DNA of 64,000 nucleotides from Larimichthys crocea (Eukaryota; Chordata; Actinopteri; Sciaenidae), in the NCBI RefSeq assembly GCF_000972845.2, contig NW_020852928.1, forward strand, positions 186,001-250,000, written 5' to 3'. The notes under the pieces were generated by a model. The model did not search any database, had not been told where the DNA came from, and was given only the letters and a program-made list of their open reading frames with translations. Shown here one piece after another: positions 48,594-57,136 of the stretch (position 1 is its first letter; every line of letters starts with the position of its first letter). Made by a program: the position numbers and the translations under genes.

Positions 48594-50050
48594 ATGAACA
48601 TCTCATCATGAGTTGATTTCCTCCCTCTCACAGGAAGTTGTCAACGCTGTAGCCAAAGCAGCTGGGGTTCGACACCTTATCTCCATGGCAACAAGCGAGC
48701 ACGTCATCATGCAGAACGAGGCCCTGGTTGCCCTGGCGATAGCATCTGCCATTGACATTGGTAATTTCTGAGATTATGTAAAAAGTTCTGTGCCTGAATT
48801 TATCAGACACGTAAGACTCACTGAGCCAATGACTGGAACTGAAGGTGAACTCTCAGCGAGGTTGAGAAGTTTGCACATGTCTAAACACCAGCCCAAAACT
48901 TCTAACATGTTAGGACTGCTCATCACATCCCAAAAACATGCCAGGCTGAGAAATGTTGTCCAGTTAGGATGGATTTTACCAATCTGAGATGTTTGATGAA
49001 TACAGGCTGTTTATTAACTGTTAATGTTTAGAGTGTTCTCTGTATGTTATATACTGACTTTGCAAGAGTTTGTTTGTTTTTTTCTTGAAGAAGAAGATGC
49101 AGGAATACTGCACTTCTCTGGATGTGGCCATCAATCCTTCTCTCTGCAACAAATACACAGACAGTGTGCAGAGAGCTGGTTGTCAGTCGTGGGCTTGTTA
49201 AGATGATTTGTTGAAATCAGTGTGTGTTCTCAGGAGAAGCTTCTTGTTCTTTTCTTTTACGAACAAACTTCTTGTTTGGTGAAGCTGCTCTGTAGTGCTT
49301 TCACTTCTGGCCGTTAATGGTTCAAACATACAGTATGGTTATGGGATTCCTCTCTCTGTGCCATCTTTGTATCATAATACACAGAAGGTTATTGTTCCTA
49401 ACTTAATTCGCATCTTCACAAACCTCCATACCACCCTGCTGTTTAATCCCTGGTGAGTTTTAGGGTTTTTAGTTATTTGAGGTTTCGTATGACACAGCAC
49501 GCATATTGCATAGTTTACTTTTATGCGTCATACTTTTATATAATATATATTTTATATTAAGGTTATTTGTAACATGCCTCGATTCATAAGAAACTGAACG
49601 AAAGAGAAGAAAAAGAACATTTACACTGTGAGTGAGTGTGAAGCACAAAGAGAGAACAGGGATAAATCTGGAGTATTTACACATTATCACTAATGCAGCT
49701 GTAGCTCAGGAGGAAGAGCAGGTCGTCCACTAATCAGATGACATTAGACAAGATACTGAACCCCAATAAATCCTGAAGGCTCTGTCATCAGTGTATGACT
49801 GTGTGTGAATGGGTGAATGAGAGATGTAGTGTAAAAGAGCTTTGAATGGTCAGAAGACTAGAAAAGGTGTTATATAAGTGCAGTCCATTTACCATTTATT
49901 ATTAACATGATAGTCAATATTGGTATATCACGAAGATAATTCACCAAGAAAAAAAAACACAGGTCTAACCACTTCTAACTAGCTTGGTTTATTTAATCAG
50001 TTAATCCAATATGATCCGGTATATCTCCAAATCCTGAATGCAAGCATATT

Positions 50051-50111
<61 letters not shown>

Positions 50112-50680
50112 ACTACAGACTCTATGAAGGATCCGTTCAGCGACGCGGAGCTGTTGCCCATACTGAAAAAGATGCTGGAGGATCCTGTTGGGGCGGTCGA
50201 AGTCAAGTTCAGTGCTTTAGGTCTCATCTGCAGCCTGGCTAACTCCAGTATGTGTTTGATCTGACTACACACACTCAGATGAGTTCTGTTCAAATTTCAC
50301 AATGTTGCTGTTGAGCGTGAGGAAAACCGTATTGAGAGGGTCAGTGGTATTGGATATAAAACATCATTAATCAATCACAAATACTAATTTAGAGGTTTGT
50401 ATGCATGTATGTTTCTATTTCTTCTGTTCTGTACTCTGCAAGAAAAAGTTGTTTAACACACAATGTTCAGAAAATGCGAAGCAAGCACAATTTTGCCTCC
50501 GACACTAGTTGCAAGTATCTCACACTTCTATCTTCTTCTTTCCATCCTCCAGGTGTGATGAAGGAGGAGTTGAACTCTGTGAACATGAAGGAAAGTCTCA
50601 GTAAACTGACAGATCATAGCAGCAGTAAACTTGCCTCGCAGGCCAGCTCCATACTGGCCATCCTCGGAGACACCAGTTAA
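21649..50680 (+). CDS. rap1gds1: Rap1 GTPase-GDP dissociation stimulator 1-like (SmgGDS), 14 coding exons
   Basis: Exons listed separately join without a stop to 1683 nt, 560 aa plus TAA. The product is an all-helical armadillo-repeat protein. Diagnostic strings are [34 protein letters not shown] and [18 protein letters not shown], all strongly conserved in RAP1GDS1; the N-terminal half is more divergent. Known role: SmgGDS binds small GTPases with a polybasic tail (RhoA, RhoC, Rap1, K-Ras), promotes nucleotide exchange on some of them, and escorts them around prenylation in the cytosol. Human forms have 607 and 558 residues. This gene has no exon for the optional extra ARM repeat and matches the short form. 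Almost every intron interrupts at phase 1. Divergence suggests a fish paralogue; paralogy is inferred. Confidence 0.9.
21821..21872. repeat. (AT)n(GATA)n microsatellite in intron 1
   Basis: A short AT run followed by about 11 GATA units. A (GT)n run at 21689-21722 lies just after the exon 1 donor. Confidence 0.95.
24457..24796. mobile_element. 340-bp inverted-repeat MITE with internal 21-bp palindromic array
   Basis: Terminal inverted repeats begin TACGGAGCCCC and continue through CTAAAGGGACATGGTGAAAG. ACTTTG flanks both sides (24451-24456, 24797-24802). The left end holds a local duplication of the GGGACATGGTGAAAG segment. Between the ends are about eleven 21-bp units built on TTTCTGGTGCGCAC, inverted about a centre near 24592-24604. 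Because 21 is three times seven, both strands stay open and read FLVRTRK-like repeats; this is not evidence of coding. Intron 1 of rap1gds1. Confidence 0.88.
25537..26450 (+). mobile_element. degenerate LINE (RTE-like) fragments in intron 1
   Basis: The stretch 25537-25600 translates to a worn RT motif ([14 protein letters not shown]). From about 26120, [18 protein letters not shown] and [16 protein letters not shown] match the thumb region common to fish RTE-type elements. Stops and frameshifts interrupt it; the middle part is not recognisable. Confidence 0.6.
26812..26916 (+). CDS. rap1gds1: rap1gds1 exon 2
   Basis: Encodes [20 protein letters not shown] and on to LLEK between acceptor ttgcag and donor A|gtaagt. 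A long (AC)n tract begins about 14 nt after the donor. Confidence 0.9.
26930..27013. repeat. (AC)n microsatellite beside exon 2
   Basis: About 84 bp of (AC)n with one G interruption, in intron 2. Confidence 0.97.
27871..27993 (+). CDS. rap1gds1: rap1gds1 exon 3
   Basis: Encodes [20 protein letters not shown] through VVAEMARDG, an ARM repeat. Flanked by tccacag and G|gtagga; in phase with exons 2 and 4. Confidence 0.9.
28314..28390. repeat. (TG)n microsatellite against exon 4 acceptor
   Basis: About 76 bp of uninterrupted (TG)n ending only a few bases before the ttttag acceptor. Confidence 0.97.
28395..28520 (+). CDS. rap1gds1: rap1gds1 exon 4
   Basis: Encodes [19 protein letters not shown] through [11 protein letters not shown], the ARM repeat preceding the alternatively spliced exon of mammals. 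Donor T|gtgagt. Confidence 0.9.
28661..28789 (+). CDS. rap1gds1: rap1gds1 exon 5
   Basis: Encodes [20 protein letters not shown] through LCNLADMG. It aligns with the human segment that follows the optional ARM exon, and the intron before it is only 140 bp. Confidence 0.9.
29092..29217 (+). CDS. rap1gds1: rap1gds1 exon 6
   Basis: Encodes [20 protein letters not shown] through ILGSLGES; acceptor tttgcag, donor G|gtaaga. Confidence 0.9.
30353..30496 (+). CDS. rap1gds1: rap1gds1 exon 7
   Basis: Encodes [20 protein letters not shown] through [13 protein letters not shown]; acceptor ccaacag, donor G|gtgagt. Confidence 0.9.
31108..31203. repeat. (TG)n/(TGCG)n microsatellite against exon 8 acceptor
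   Basis: (TG)n, then about 13 TGCG units, then (TG)n, running directly into the tcag acceptor of exon 8. The alternating purine-pyrimidine, CpG-rich core is the type that favours Z-DNA. Confidence 0.96.
31205..31336 (+). CDS. rap1gds1: rap1gds1 exon 8
   Basis: Encodes [20 protein letters not shown] through [11 protein letters not shown], highly conserved in the family; donor G|gtgaga. Confidence 0.92.
31741..31900 (+). mobile_element. retroviral integrase fragment (fossil)
   Basis: [20 protein letters not shown] matches the C-terminal end of a retroviral integrase core, including the Glu of the catalytic triad (ERVNG). The frame is lost soon after, so it is a short relic within rap1gds1 intron 8. 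It lies on the strand opposite to the nearby env relic. Confidence 0.75.
32859..33509 (-). pseudogene. endogenous retrovirus env transmembrane-subunit remnant
   Basis: Minus-strand fragments in different frames show a basic cleavage-like HRVKR, then [20 protein letters not shown] with a CX6CC motif typical of gamma-type TM subunits, and then a hydrophobic span ([15 protein letters not shown]) followed by a Cys-rich tail. Frameshifts near 33370 and 33060 separate the pieces, so it is not intact. No LTR pair was found around it. Nearness to the integrase relic on the other strand suggests rearranged or separate insertions. Confidence 0.8.
34127..35131. repeat. 42-bp minisatellite, 24 units, with higher-order structure
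   Basis: Unit core TGTCTAAAACCTGGACGTAG then TCTCTGTGACGTCCCCACAG, 42 bp. Twenty full units and four shortened 37-bp units (near 34393, 34641, 34889, 35095) were counted by eye. Since 42 is a multiple of three, long frames are open on both strands, which explains the apparent 14-residue repeat proteins. In rap1gds1 intron 8. Confidence 0.95.
35950..36084 (+). CDS. rap1gds1: rap1gds1 exon 9
   Basis: Encodes [20 protein letters not shown] through SALRNLAIP; acceptor tgtcag, donor G|gtactg. Confidence 0.92.
36288..36413 (+). CDS. rap1gds1: rap1gds1 exon 10
   Basis: Encodes [19 protein letters not shown] through [19 protein letters not shown]; acceptor cttccag, donor G|gtgagc. Confidence 0.92.
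37060..37587 (+). mobile_element. L2-type LINE, left part (split by the LTR element)
   Basis: Reverse-transcriptase motifs [16 protein letters not shown] and CYADD, then [20 protein letters not shown] and [15 protein letters not shown] deletion just after YADD removes the usual downstream residues. The frame stops at the insertion point of the LTR element (after SRLD). Intron 10 of rap1gds1. Confidence 0.88.
37588..38050 (-). repeat. 3' LTR of the Gypsy element
   Basis: 463 bp. It differs from the other LTR at only a handful of bases plus a 6-bp CAGAAT unit. Confidence 0.95.
38070..38277 (-). pseudogene. Gypsy chromodomain, out of frame with pol
   Basis: In another frame immediately after the pol stop the sequence reads [14 protein letters not shown] and later [17 protein letters not shown], a recognisable chromodomain as found at the end of chromovirus integrases. 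A one-base change in the seven-base homopolymer at 38278-38284 accounts for the break. It could be a real mutation or a sequencing error. Confidence 0.85.
38268..41399 (-). CDS. Gypsy pol (protease, RT, RNase H, integrase), truncated before the chromodomain
   Basis: About 1043 codons. In order: protease ([12 protein letters not shown], about residue 46), reverse transcriptase with [11 protein letters not shown] (about 365), RNase H ([18 protein letters not shown] and TDHKN), integrase zinc finger (HPGVRR, CQICAQH) and D,D,E core ([31 protein letters not shown]). The frame relative to gag implies -1 frameshifting; I saw no canonical slippery heptamer. It ends at a stop just after a run of seven C (38284-38278), while the chromodomain lies in the neighbouring frame. 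Confidence 0.92.
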   Translation of the reverse strand: MSSKRQGSPGIQRALVSHIMNSDMPSRSLLHAQLICNGQSHAVSVLIDSGADANLLDRGLAIQLGINQEPLVKPIQATALDGRLLCTVTHCTVPLHLGISGNHTESLTFHLINAPQHPVILGFPWLLKHNPYIDWGTGSILQWSEQCHAVCLKSALLPAFNTSSSNELPDLSGVPSEYHDLREVFNKVRATSLPPHRPYDCAIDLLPGSSPPRGRLYSLSTPETKAMDDYINNSLAAGIVRPSSSPAGAGFFFVEKDKSLRPCIDYRGLNDVTIKNRYPLPLISSAFELLQGASVFTKLDLRNAYHLVRIREGDEWKTAFNTPRGHYEYLVMPFGLTNAPAIFQALVNDVLWDFLNVFVFVYIDDILIFSKSEQEHVQHVRRVLQRLLENQLFVKAEKSEFHATEVSFLGYIISVGRIHMDPTKVKAVMDWPVPTTRKKLQQFLGFANFYRRFIRNYSSVAAPLTALTSQKVAFQWSPTAERRFNELKSRFSTAPILILPDPEHQFVVEVDASDSGVGAVLSQRSAEDQKLHPCAFFSRKLSPAERNYDIGNRELLAVKLALEEWRHWLEGARHPFVVWTDHKNLEYIRSAKRLNSRQARWALFFNRFDFTLSYRPGTRNIKPDALSRQFQSDTCPIQPESILPTKVVIGTVTWDIVDKVKQSQADHPAPSACPDNCLYVPVDLRSQVLQWGHSSRLACHPGVRRTLALLRQRFWWASMEEDTKEFIAACQICAQHKTARHAPPGLLQPLPIPHRPWSHISLDFVTGLPPSEGNTTILTIVDRFSKSAQFVPLPKLPSAKETAELVLHHVFRLHGLPCDIVSDRGPQFTSRFWTEFFQLFGATVSLSSGFHPQSNGQTERMNQEMETALRCIASQTPSSWSKQLLWVEYAHNTLPSSATELSPFQCSRGYQPPLFPEQERETRVPSVQAFIQRCRRTWQRARSTLLRSSNRYQRNANRRRIPAPCYTPGQKVWLSTHDLPLRVESRKLAPRFVGPFSITKIVNPAAVRLCLPRSMRIHPTFHVSKIKPVRESQLQTPATPPAH
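41351..42352 (-). CDS. Gypsy gag (capsid plus zinc knuckle)
   Basis: 333 aa starting [13 protein letters not shown]. An N-terminal coiled-coil-like Gln-rich stretch is followed by a retrotransposon gag region ([19 protein letters not shown], then [18 protein letters not shown]). Near the C-terminus is one CCHC knuckle, [14 protein letters not shown], for RNA binding. The start is the first ATG after the 5' LTR; an open frame extends into the LTR but that part is probably not used. The end overlaps pol by about 50 nt in a different frame. Confidence 0.9.
   Translation of the reverse strand: MNPADMENVKQEMAAQAAVLCQHEKHLTAMEVALQEASARHNQHLETLNNQLQQLMQLRQTPAASPPTSPPVPTAPGPEPRLSALERFSGAPGTCRSFLTLCKLTFELQPLTYPTERSRVAFMITQLTGRARDWGTAEWEKQSAFCSSVTAFSEGLRKVFDHATPGREAARGLLSLVQGNRRVTDYSIEFRTLAAESDWNASSLTDAFYNGLSDDIKDELAARDPPTDLDTLVATAIRIDGRLRERRRERALSSTPQSLHRPPASPPTSRFSPSASAPGDQVEPMQLGRTRLSAAERQRRQRENCCMYCGQGGHYVSSCPVKDRAHQESRGRW
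42370..42839 (-). repeat. 5' LTR of the Gypsy element
   Basis: 470 bp, with an extra CAGAAT unit relative to the 3' LTR and a few substitutions. Confidence 0.95.
42845..43440 (+). mobile_element. L2-type LINE, right part
   Basis: Resumes the interrupted LINE at the next codon ([20 protein letters not shown]), continues through [20 protein letters not shown] and [19 protein letters not shown] to a 3' UTR with GCCGGGGGACTCC and a (CT)n tract (about 43360-43410). Confidence 0.88.
43649..45999 (+). pseudogene. broken duplicate of rap1gds1 exons 11-14
   Basis: Counterparts of exon 11 (from 43649), exon 12 (43993-44117), exon 13 (45444-45572) and exon 14 (45872-45999). Exon 11 has two inserted bases and its donor reads gggagt instead of gtgagt. 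Exon 12 lacks one base and one G at the donor. Exons 13 and 14 carry further indels. It cannot encode the protein as written. More likely an uncorrected read than a true pseudogene. Confidence 0.9.
45030..45232 (+). mobile_element. tRNA-derived SINE, copy in the duplicated block
   Basis: Starts with a box A-like TAGCTCAGGAGGAAGAGC and ends CAGTCCATTTACCATT. It is the error-containing counterpart of the SINE at 49697-49898. Confidence 0.7.
47843..47852. other. assembly gap (10 N)
   Basis: Ten N bases, followed by a (CA)n tract. The duplicated block stops at its left edge. Confidence 1.
48295..48434 (+). CDS. rap1gds1: rap1gds1 exon 11
   Basis: Encodes [20 protein letters not shown] through FIRHSRSP, including the conserved [11 protein letters not shown]; acceptor gtgtcag, donor CCC|gtgagt. 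Confidence 0.93.
48634..48760 (+). CDS. rap1gds1: rap1gds1 exon 12
   Basis: Encodes [20 protein letters not shown] through [17 protein letters not shown]; donor G|gtaatt. Confidence 0.93.
49697..49898 (+). mobile_element. tRNA-derived SINE in rap1gds1 intron 12
   Basis: GCAGCTGTAGCTCAGGAGG at the head gives a pol III box A; box B is degenerate. The body includes AAGATACTGAACCCCAATAA and the end is AGTGCAGTCCATTTACCATT. The tail string is, as I recall, common in teleost tRNA SINEs. No clear target duplication was found. Confidence 0.75.
50119..50247 (+). CDS. rap1gds1: rap1gds1 exon 13
   Basis: Encodes [20 protein letters not shown] through [10 protein letters not shown]; acceptor ctacag directly follows (TG)n; donor A|gtatgt. 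Confidence 0.92.
50553..50680 (+). CDS. rap1gds1: rap1gds1 exon 14 (stop)
   Basis: Encodes [19 protein letters not shown] through [11 protein letters not shown] and TAA at 50678-50680; acceptor cctccag. Confidence 0.9.
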
Positions 50681-50974
50681 ACCAGCATGCAGAAACAGGA
50701 GCTCATCTGCTACAATAGCATACTTTAATTCAGACAGTCCTACTGCACAGATATTAAAAATGTCACCTGTTTTGTGGCAACAATTACTAATTGAATACAA
50801 GCAAGACTAAGTACACAGCACAGTGACAGGTGCTGGGGAGGGATGCTGAGCCATTAAAACCAAAACGGTTCATTCAATCAGGAGTTTAAAATGTCCTCCA
50901 TGTGATGATGTGCAAAGATGACACTTGTCTGTATGAAATGGAAAGGTCCATTAGATTTTTCATTTCAAACATAC

Positions 50975-50980
50975 AATAAA
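50975..50980 (+). promoter_or_regulatory. candidate rap1gds1 polyadenylation signal
   Basis: AATAAA about 295 nt after the stop codon, the first perfect hexamer seen downstream. Later hexamers exist (for example near 52353), so the 3' end is uncertain. Confidence 0.4.
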
Positions 50981-52534
50981 TTTTATATTGTCAGTGGCAG
51001 CAGAGGAGGGGTCAGTGACAGATTCATCTTCTGGGGACCATGAATATCCATAAAAAATTTTATCTGAAGTTTTCAAAAAACCTCATCATGGAACAAAAAG
51101 TTGATCAAAGGGAAATTATGACAATGACATTTTCCTTTAAATGATATATGGTGGATGGACAGATGGACTGATGTTGCCTTTTGAGGGCCCGGCCAGCAGA
51201 CAGGCCTGAATATTAGTAATAATGATTTCTGGGTCAGTTTATGTGAGATAAAGGTTGAGAAATCTGTGAAATATTTAGTGTAACTCTAGGAGCTGTGACA
51301 TAGCAGCACAGAATGGTGATCCAAATGAATACTGACCTTTAAAGTGTCAAATAGCATACAGTATACAATCTACATGTGAACAAACAGCTCTTTCTGATTT
51401 TCTTGAACTACAGCTACTATCAACCTTTCAATGCTGATCCATTCCATTAGTAGAGGCTCAGCTTCATCTACCCTACTCACAAAAAGTTCAGGATATTTTC
51501 AGGTAAAATTTATGGAAAATGTAAAAAGTTCATGCTACAGTGATGTGATGTACAGTGACCCAGCTCAGTGGTAACTTCCCTCTGAGTACTTCCTGTTTAA
51601 AGCCTCACACTGACCAGGTACTGGTGATGATTGTTGGGTGTTGTCTTGGTGTCATGATGTCACAATGTGAACAGCATGATGAAGAGGACTGTTTCAATAC
51701 AAACTGTCACTGAAGCAGAACATTTAGTGGAACATTCATGGATCACACACTTGTGATTTTTAATCACCTTGTTAGAGAACAGCATGTTCTGCAATAAGTA
51801 CTGAAACACTGAACAGCTGGACATGTGCATTCAAAAGTTTAGAGAAGGTCAAATGAAGTTCACTGTAAAGGTTACAGTGCATTTTAGGTGCACGCTGAAA
51901 TTTCATCCCAAAGACGAATAGCCTGAACTCTTTGTGAGTGGTGTAAGTTCCGGAGTCTGAAAAAATGTGCACTCAGAATATGAACAAACTGACCTCAGAA
52001 AGCTTTTTCTTTTTCTTACAGTGAAGATGAAAAATGTTCTTCCTGGTCGTACAGTAACTTTGAATGGAAGCAGTGATGTGAAGTCAGATGGAGTTATTTC
52101 TCCTTTACAGTAATATTTTCACAAAACAAGTGACACATGAAGATTTGTGCAGTAATTTGGTTGAATGAATTTTAATTTGAATGACTCCACTGAAGACTGA
52201 TAATACCAAACTGAACATACAGTGCTTTGGGCTCACACTCTCAGTATCTTGTAAATCAATGCTTAAATAACTTTGAGACTATGAGAGGTCTTTTTGACCG
52301 GCTGAAATGTGGTCCACATGACCAAAGACTTTAAAGCAGACTGCCCAGCATCATTCCCAGTCAAATAAAACGAGTAATGGAGCCACATTACCAAGCAATA
52401 AATCTGAATGGCATGGCCTAGTCCTAGAACCTTTATGGTGTGTTGGATATTGTCTTGTCTCTTTCAAAATGCTCCTCCAGTAAGAGTTCTACTATACATT
52501 ACATTACAAGTATGAGATGCCTATATGAATATGT

Positions 52535-55179
52535 ATGTCACGTCACTGTGCTGACAGCAGCTGTACATAGAGGTGTAACAGTTAAAGACAGGTATAACCT
52601 TACAGCCCCAACTAAAGATGCTCTTTGCATCATGTGTCAGACTGAAGCATGCTAATGTCTCGATCATCTCATATGATGGATGGTAGAGGTCAGAAATATT
52701 CACGTTTAAGACTTGCACATGCTCCGATCACTAGAAACTAACAAACTGAGTGTATCAGACACAGCCACACAACACTGACTTACTTTTCCAGCCTTTGTTT
52801 GTGTCAGGTGATGTTAAACCTGTCATCAGACATTAGTTATAGTAGCAGGAGAGCGGTGACATCGCTGTCTGGAGCTGGTTCATCTCCTCTCTGCATGTTA
52901 GCTGAGCAGCAACTGTAGAACCCATGGCTAACGTTAGTTCCATTACTTGCTGTGCCGTGTTTGCAGTGTATCAAGTTCTCAGATTTCTTCAGATTCATTT
53001 ACTTATTACTTTTCGGCTTAAACAAGATTAAAGTTGTGCTGGTTTGAAGTAACTAACTGGTTATGATTGGGGAAAGATCACAGTCAAAAGAAACCAGTGT
53101 ATCCTCTGCTGCTGCCTATAATCACATGGAAAGAAATTATGCTCGGTCACACCACACTTGAAGTACCTGGCTGTTATACTGCACATGCAGGATTATTTAG
53201 CGTGTTAGTTTCTAATTATTTGCCAGTTCTCAACTGATCTGTGTTGAACGTCACAGGAAATGACCTCAGGCTGCACTGACAGTGTTGCAGTTAGAGCCCG
53301 TAGAGAACTGGTAACCTGAAGACCACAACATCTTTTTATTCTGGTCTCAAAGTGACGACGACTTGTTAGAATACTGTTATATAATAACATAATACATAAG
53401 TACTAATGAAATGATCTAGATGAATGATGAAAAGTATAGACTGTTCCTTTGATCTCATCTTGCACAGTTGATTTAGTAAATTGCTTGAACATGTGGCTCC
53501 GCCCTGACAGCAACGTCCACAGCACATTCTTCTGTAAATAACGCTTCCTGTTTTATGTTATGCAATAAACATAACAGAGAAAAACTATTTTCCATCTGAC
53601 AGAGGAATCCTACAGAAGCACAATGTGGCAAACTCATGCAGACCAACCATTTGTATGTACAGTCTGTTCAAACCAACTATATGAATACAAGTGTACGACA
53701 GTGCTCTGAGCTGTGCATCTATAGTTTGGTACTCGTGGGGAAATGGTGAGCATGTGTGTCCGGTACTACAGAAATGATTCATCTTGCAGTGGACATGAGG
53801 TGATACCCTCTAATGTTTCATATAATATCTGTATCTGACATATTTAACTAGACATCACCTGTGAAGAAATCTGTTTATTTTTCAGGGAGAGAAAATTTGA
53901 CATTTTATGATCTTTGTTCAAGAAAGAGCAGAATAAAGTTATGCAATGTCTTCCCCCATTCGGTGTCTAATGAATACATTTTCTCTTCATGTTCTTCAAC
54001 ATACTTACATACTGTATAAAGGTAATGGAGAATAATAATTATAATAATGTTTTTCTCAGCTGATTATGATGACAAGCTTCACATTGAGACAGACACTATG
54101 TCACACATTAACAAGAAGCTTAGGCAGCAATCTCAGAACTCATCAGCTCTCATCTAAAGTTTAGCCTCTGGGGAATGTGGCGGTGGATATCCAGGCCATG
54201 ATGAGGAAGACACATAAACAGATCTACATAACAGATATACATACGTACATACATACATAAGAATGCAGGGAACTGCCTCTTTTGCGACGACAAACGAAAT
54301 CCAGAACACTTCTGTTAGCAAAATCTTTGTATCTCAGATTTTTGTGAATGCATTTTTTAAAATTTATTTTATTTTCTATATATATATATATATATTTGCA
54401 TTTCCCAATATTCCCTTTCTCTTGTTTCTTGTCTTTACTTTTTTGGAAAATGTTGTAGGTATCTAACTCAGCACGAGTGTATATTTCTAAAGACAACATG
54501 TTTATGAGAACATTAAATATCTTGGTCTTACTTCTAGAGATGGCTCTAAGAATGCTGATAATGTGAATGTACTGGGTTTGTAATATCAGTATTTATCAGT
54601 ATATACATTTGAATTTAATGAGAAACCCTAAAATATGATTTATAGGTGTAAATTTGAAATAAATGTTTTATCTGATTTTGGACGTTAGTCTGAAAATGTA
54701 TAACATCATTAATCTACATAATGACGATTGCTCAATTTCATTTCATGTCATATTTAATGTGTAAAATTCTTTCAGGTCTCAGTGAATGTGATGTGTACAG
54801 ACACGTCATTCTGCACCGTGAAGGTAGACAGTTCAAAGTATGACAGGGAACTCAGAAGAGGGTTGATTGGTTATATTATGGAGACAGAGATCATTTTAAT
54901 AACCAATCGATCAATATCCATGTTTAAATGGTAAAATGAGTCTATACACTCCAGAACAGCAGGGGGCGCTGTGCGTCCTTTACGCTGGTTCAGTAAAAGA
55001 AGAAGGAGACAGGACGTGTTGTGAGTTGTGTAGTTTCTGAAGTGAGTGTGACAGTTGTTCAAGAAAACATCATTCAGTCAGGTTTGTCACTTACACACAA
55101 CTTTGTGTGTTACACGAGAGTGAAGTGTGTGTGGGTGTGCGTGCACGCGCACGCCTGTGCGTGTTTTGACTTTAAAGAG

Positions 55180-55252
<73 letters not shown>

Positions 55253-55336
55253 CATATAGATAGTGTGTGTTTGTTAATCATGCATAGAAACGACAAAGAC
55301 AATCATCAGTCTGTGCATGACAGCTGTCAGATGATT
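52535..55336. other. intergenic; no gene seen, likely galm promoter at the right
   Basis: No exon recognised. Short TA and ATAC repeats at about 54240-54400 and a (TG)n(GA)n tract at 55183-55252. The galm transcription start probably lies at or near 54900-55100, because the DNA directly before its start codon is all repeat. Confidence 0.45.
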
Positions 55337-56950
55337 GTTTTGTGTTGTGATGTTGTGTTGTTGTGTTGTGATGTTGTGTTGTGATGTTGTGTTGTGATGT
55401 TGTGTTGTGATGTTGTGTTGTGATGTTGTGTTGTGATGTTGTGTTGTTGTGTTGTGTTGTTGCGTTGTATTGTGATGTTGTGTTGTGTTGTTGTATTGTG
55501 ATGTTGTGTTGTGTGGTGATGTTGTGTTGTTGTGTTGTATTGTGATGTTGTATTGTGTTGTTGTGTTGTATTGTGATGTTGTGTTCTATTGTTGTGTTGT
55601 TGTGTTGTGATGTTGTGTTGTATTGTTGTGTTGTTGTGTTGTGATGTTGTGTTGTATTGTGATGTTGTGTTGTTGTGTTGTGATGTTGTGTTGTGTGGTA
55701 ATGTGATGTTGTGTTGTATTGTTGTGTTTTGTTGTGATGTGTTGTATTGTGTTGTGATGTTGTGTTGTGTGGTGATGTTGTGTTGTATTGTGTGGTATTG
55801 TTGTGTTGTGTTGTGATGTTGTGTTGTTGTATTGTGATGTTGTGTTGTGTGGTGATGTTGTGTTGTTGTGTTGTATTGTGATGTTGTGTTGTGTGGTGAT
55901 GTTGTGTTGTTGTATTGTGTTGTTGTGTTGTATTGTGATGTTGTGTTGTTGTGTTGTGTTGTGATGTTGTTTTGTGTGGTAATGTGATGTTGTGTTGTTG
56001 TGTTGTATTGTTGTGATGTTGTGTTGTATTGTGATGTTGTGTTGTGTTGTGATGTTGTGTTGTATTGTGATGTTGTGCTGTTGTGTTGTGTTGTGATGTT
56101 GTTTTGTGTGGTAATGTGATGTTGTGTTGTTGTGTTGTATTGTTGTGTTTTGTTGTGTTGTTGTGATGTGTTGTATTGTGTTGTGATGTTGTGTTGTGTG
56201 GTGATGTTGTGTGTTGTTGTGTTGTGTTGTTGTGTTGTGTTGTTGTATTGTGATGTTGTGTTGTGTGGTGATGTTGTGTTGTTGTGTTGTATTGTGATGT
56301 TGTATTGTGTTGTTGTGTTGTATTGTGATGTTGTGTTCTATTGTTGTGTTTTGTTGTGTTGTGATGTTGTGTTGTTGTGTTGTATTGTTGTGTTGTGTTG
56401 TATTGTGATGTTGTGTTGTTGTGTTGTGATGTTGTGTTGTATTGTGATGTTGTGTTGTTGTGTTGTGTTGTGATGTTGTGTGGTAATGTGATGTTGTGTT
56501 GTATTGTTGTGTTTTGTTGTGTTGTTGTGATGTGTTGTATTGTGTTGTGATGTTGTGTTGTGTGGTGATGTTGTATTGTGTTGTGATGTTGTGTTGTTGT
56601 GTTGTTGTGTTGTATTGTTGTGTTGTGATGTTGTGTTGTATTGTGATGTCGTGTTGTTGTTGTGTGGTGATGTTGTGTTGTATTGTGTTGTTGTGTTGTG
56701 ATGTTGTGTTGTGTGGTAATGTGATGTTGTGTTGTGTTGTATTGTTGTGTTTTGTTGTGTTGTTGTGTGGTGATGTGTTGTATTGTGTTGTGATGTTGTG
56801 TTGTGTGGTGATGTGGTGTTGTTGTGTGGTGTTGTTGTGTTGTGTTCTGTTGTGTTGTTGTGATGTTGTGTTGTATTGTGTTGTTGTGTTATGATGTTGT
56901 GTTGTGTTGTGATGTTGTGTTGTGATGTTGTGTTGTATTGTGTTGTGTTG
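55337..56950. repeat. 1.6-kb TGTTG/TGATG array
   Basis: Almost only T, G and A on the plus strand, built from TGTTG, TGATG and TATTG words in irregular order (recurrent TGTTGTGATGTTG). C appears only a handful of times. Long open frames on both strands are composition artefacts. Confidence 0.97.
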
Positions 56951-56964
56951 CTGTCAGGTCTAAA

Positions 56965-57136
56965 ATGACTGAGGTGAGCCATGAGCAGTGGGGGGAGGTG
57001 TCTGGCCTGGGCTCTGTGGACCTGTGGGTCCTGCAGTCCTCTCAGGTCCGGGTGGAGGTCCTGACCCTGGGTGCCATCATCAGGTCTGTGTGCAGCAGAG
57101 GGAAGGACGTGGTCCTGGGCTACGATGACCTGGAAG
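56965..57136 (+). CDS. galm: galm exon 1 (coding start)
   Basis: MTEVSHEQWGEVSGLGSVDL through VVLGYDDLEG; donor G|gtacgg. The ATG lies 14 nt after the last base of the TGTTG array. Confidence 0.92.

Larger units (their letters stand above)
48060..52534. repeat. second (clean) copy of the duplicated block
   Basis: Matches 43401-47842. It carries intact exons and splice sites, so I take it as the true sequence. The (CA)n tract at about 48532-48588 and the (TG)n tract at 50053-50108 are inside. Confidence 0.93.
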
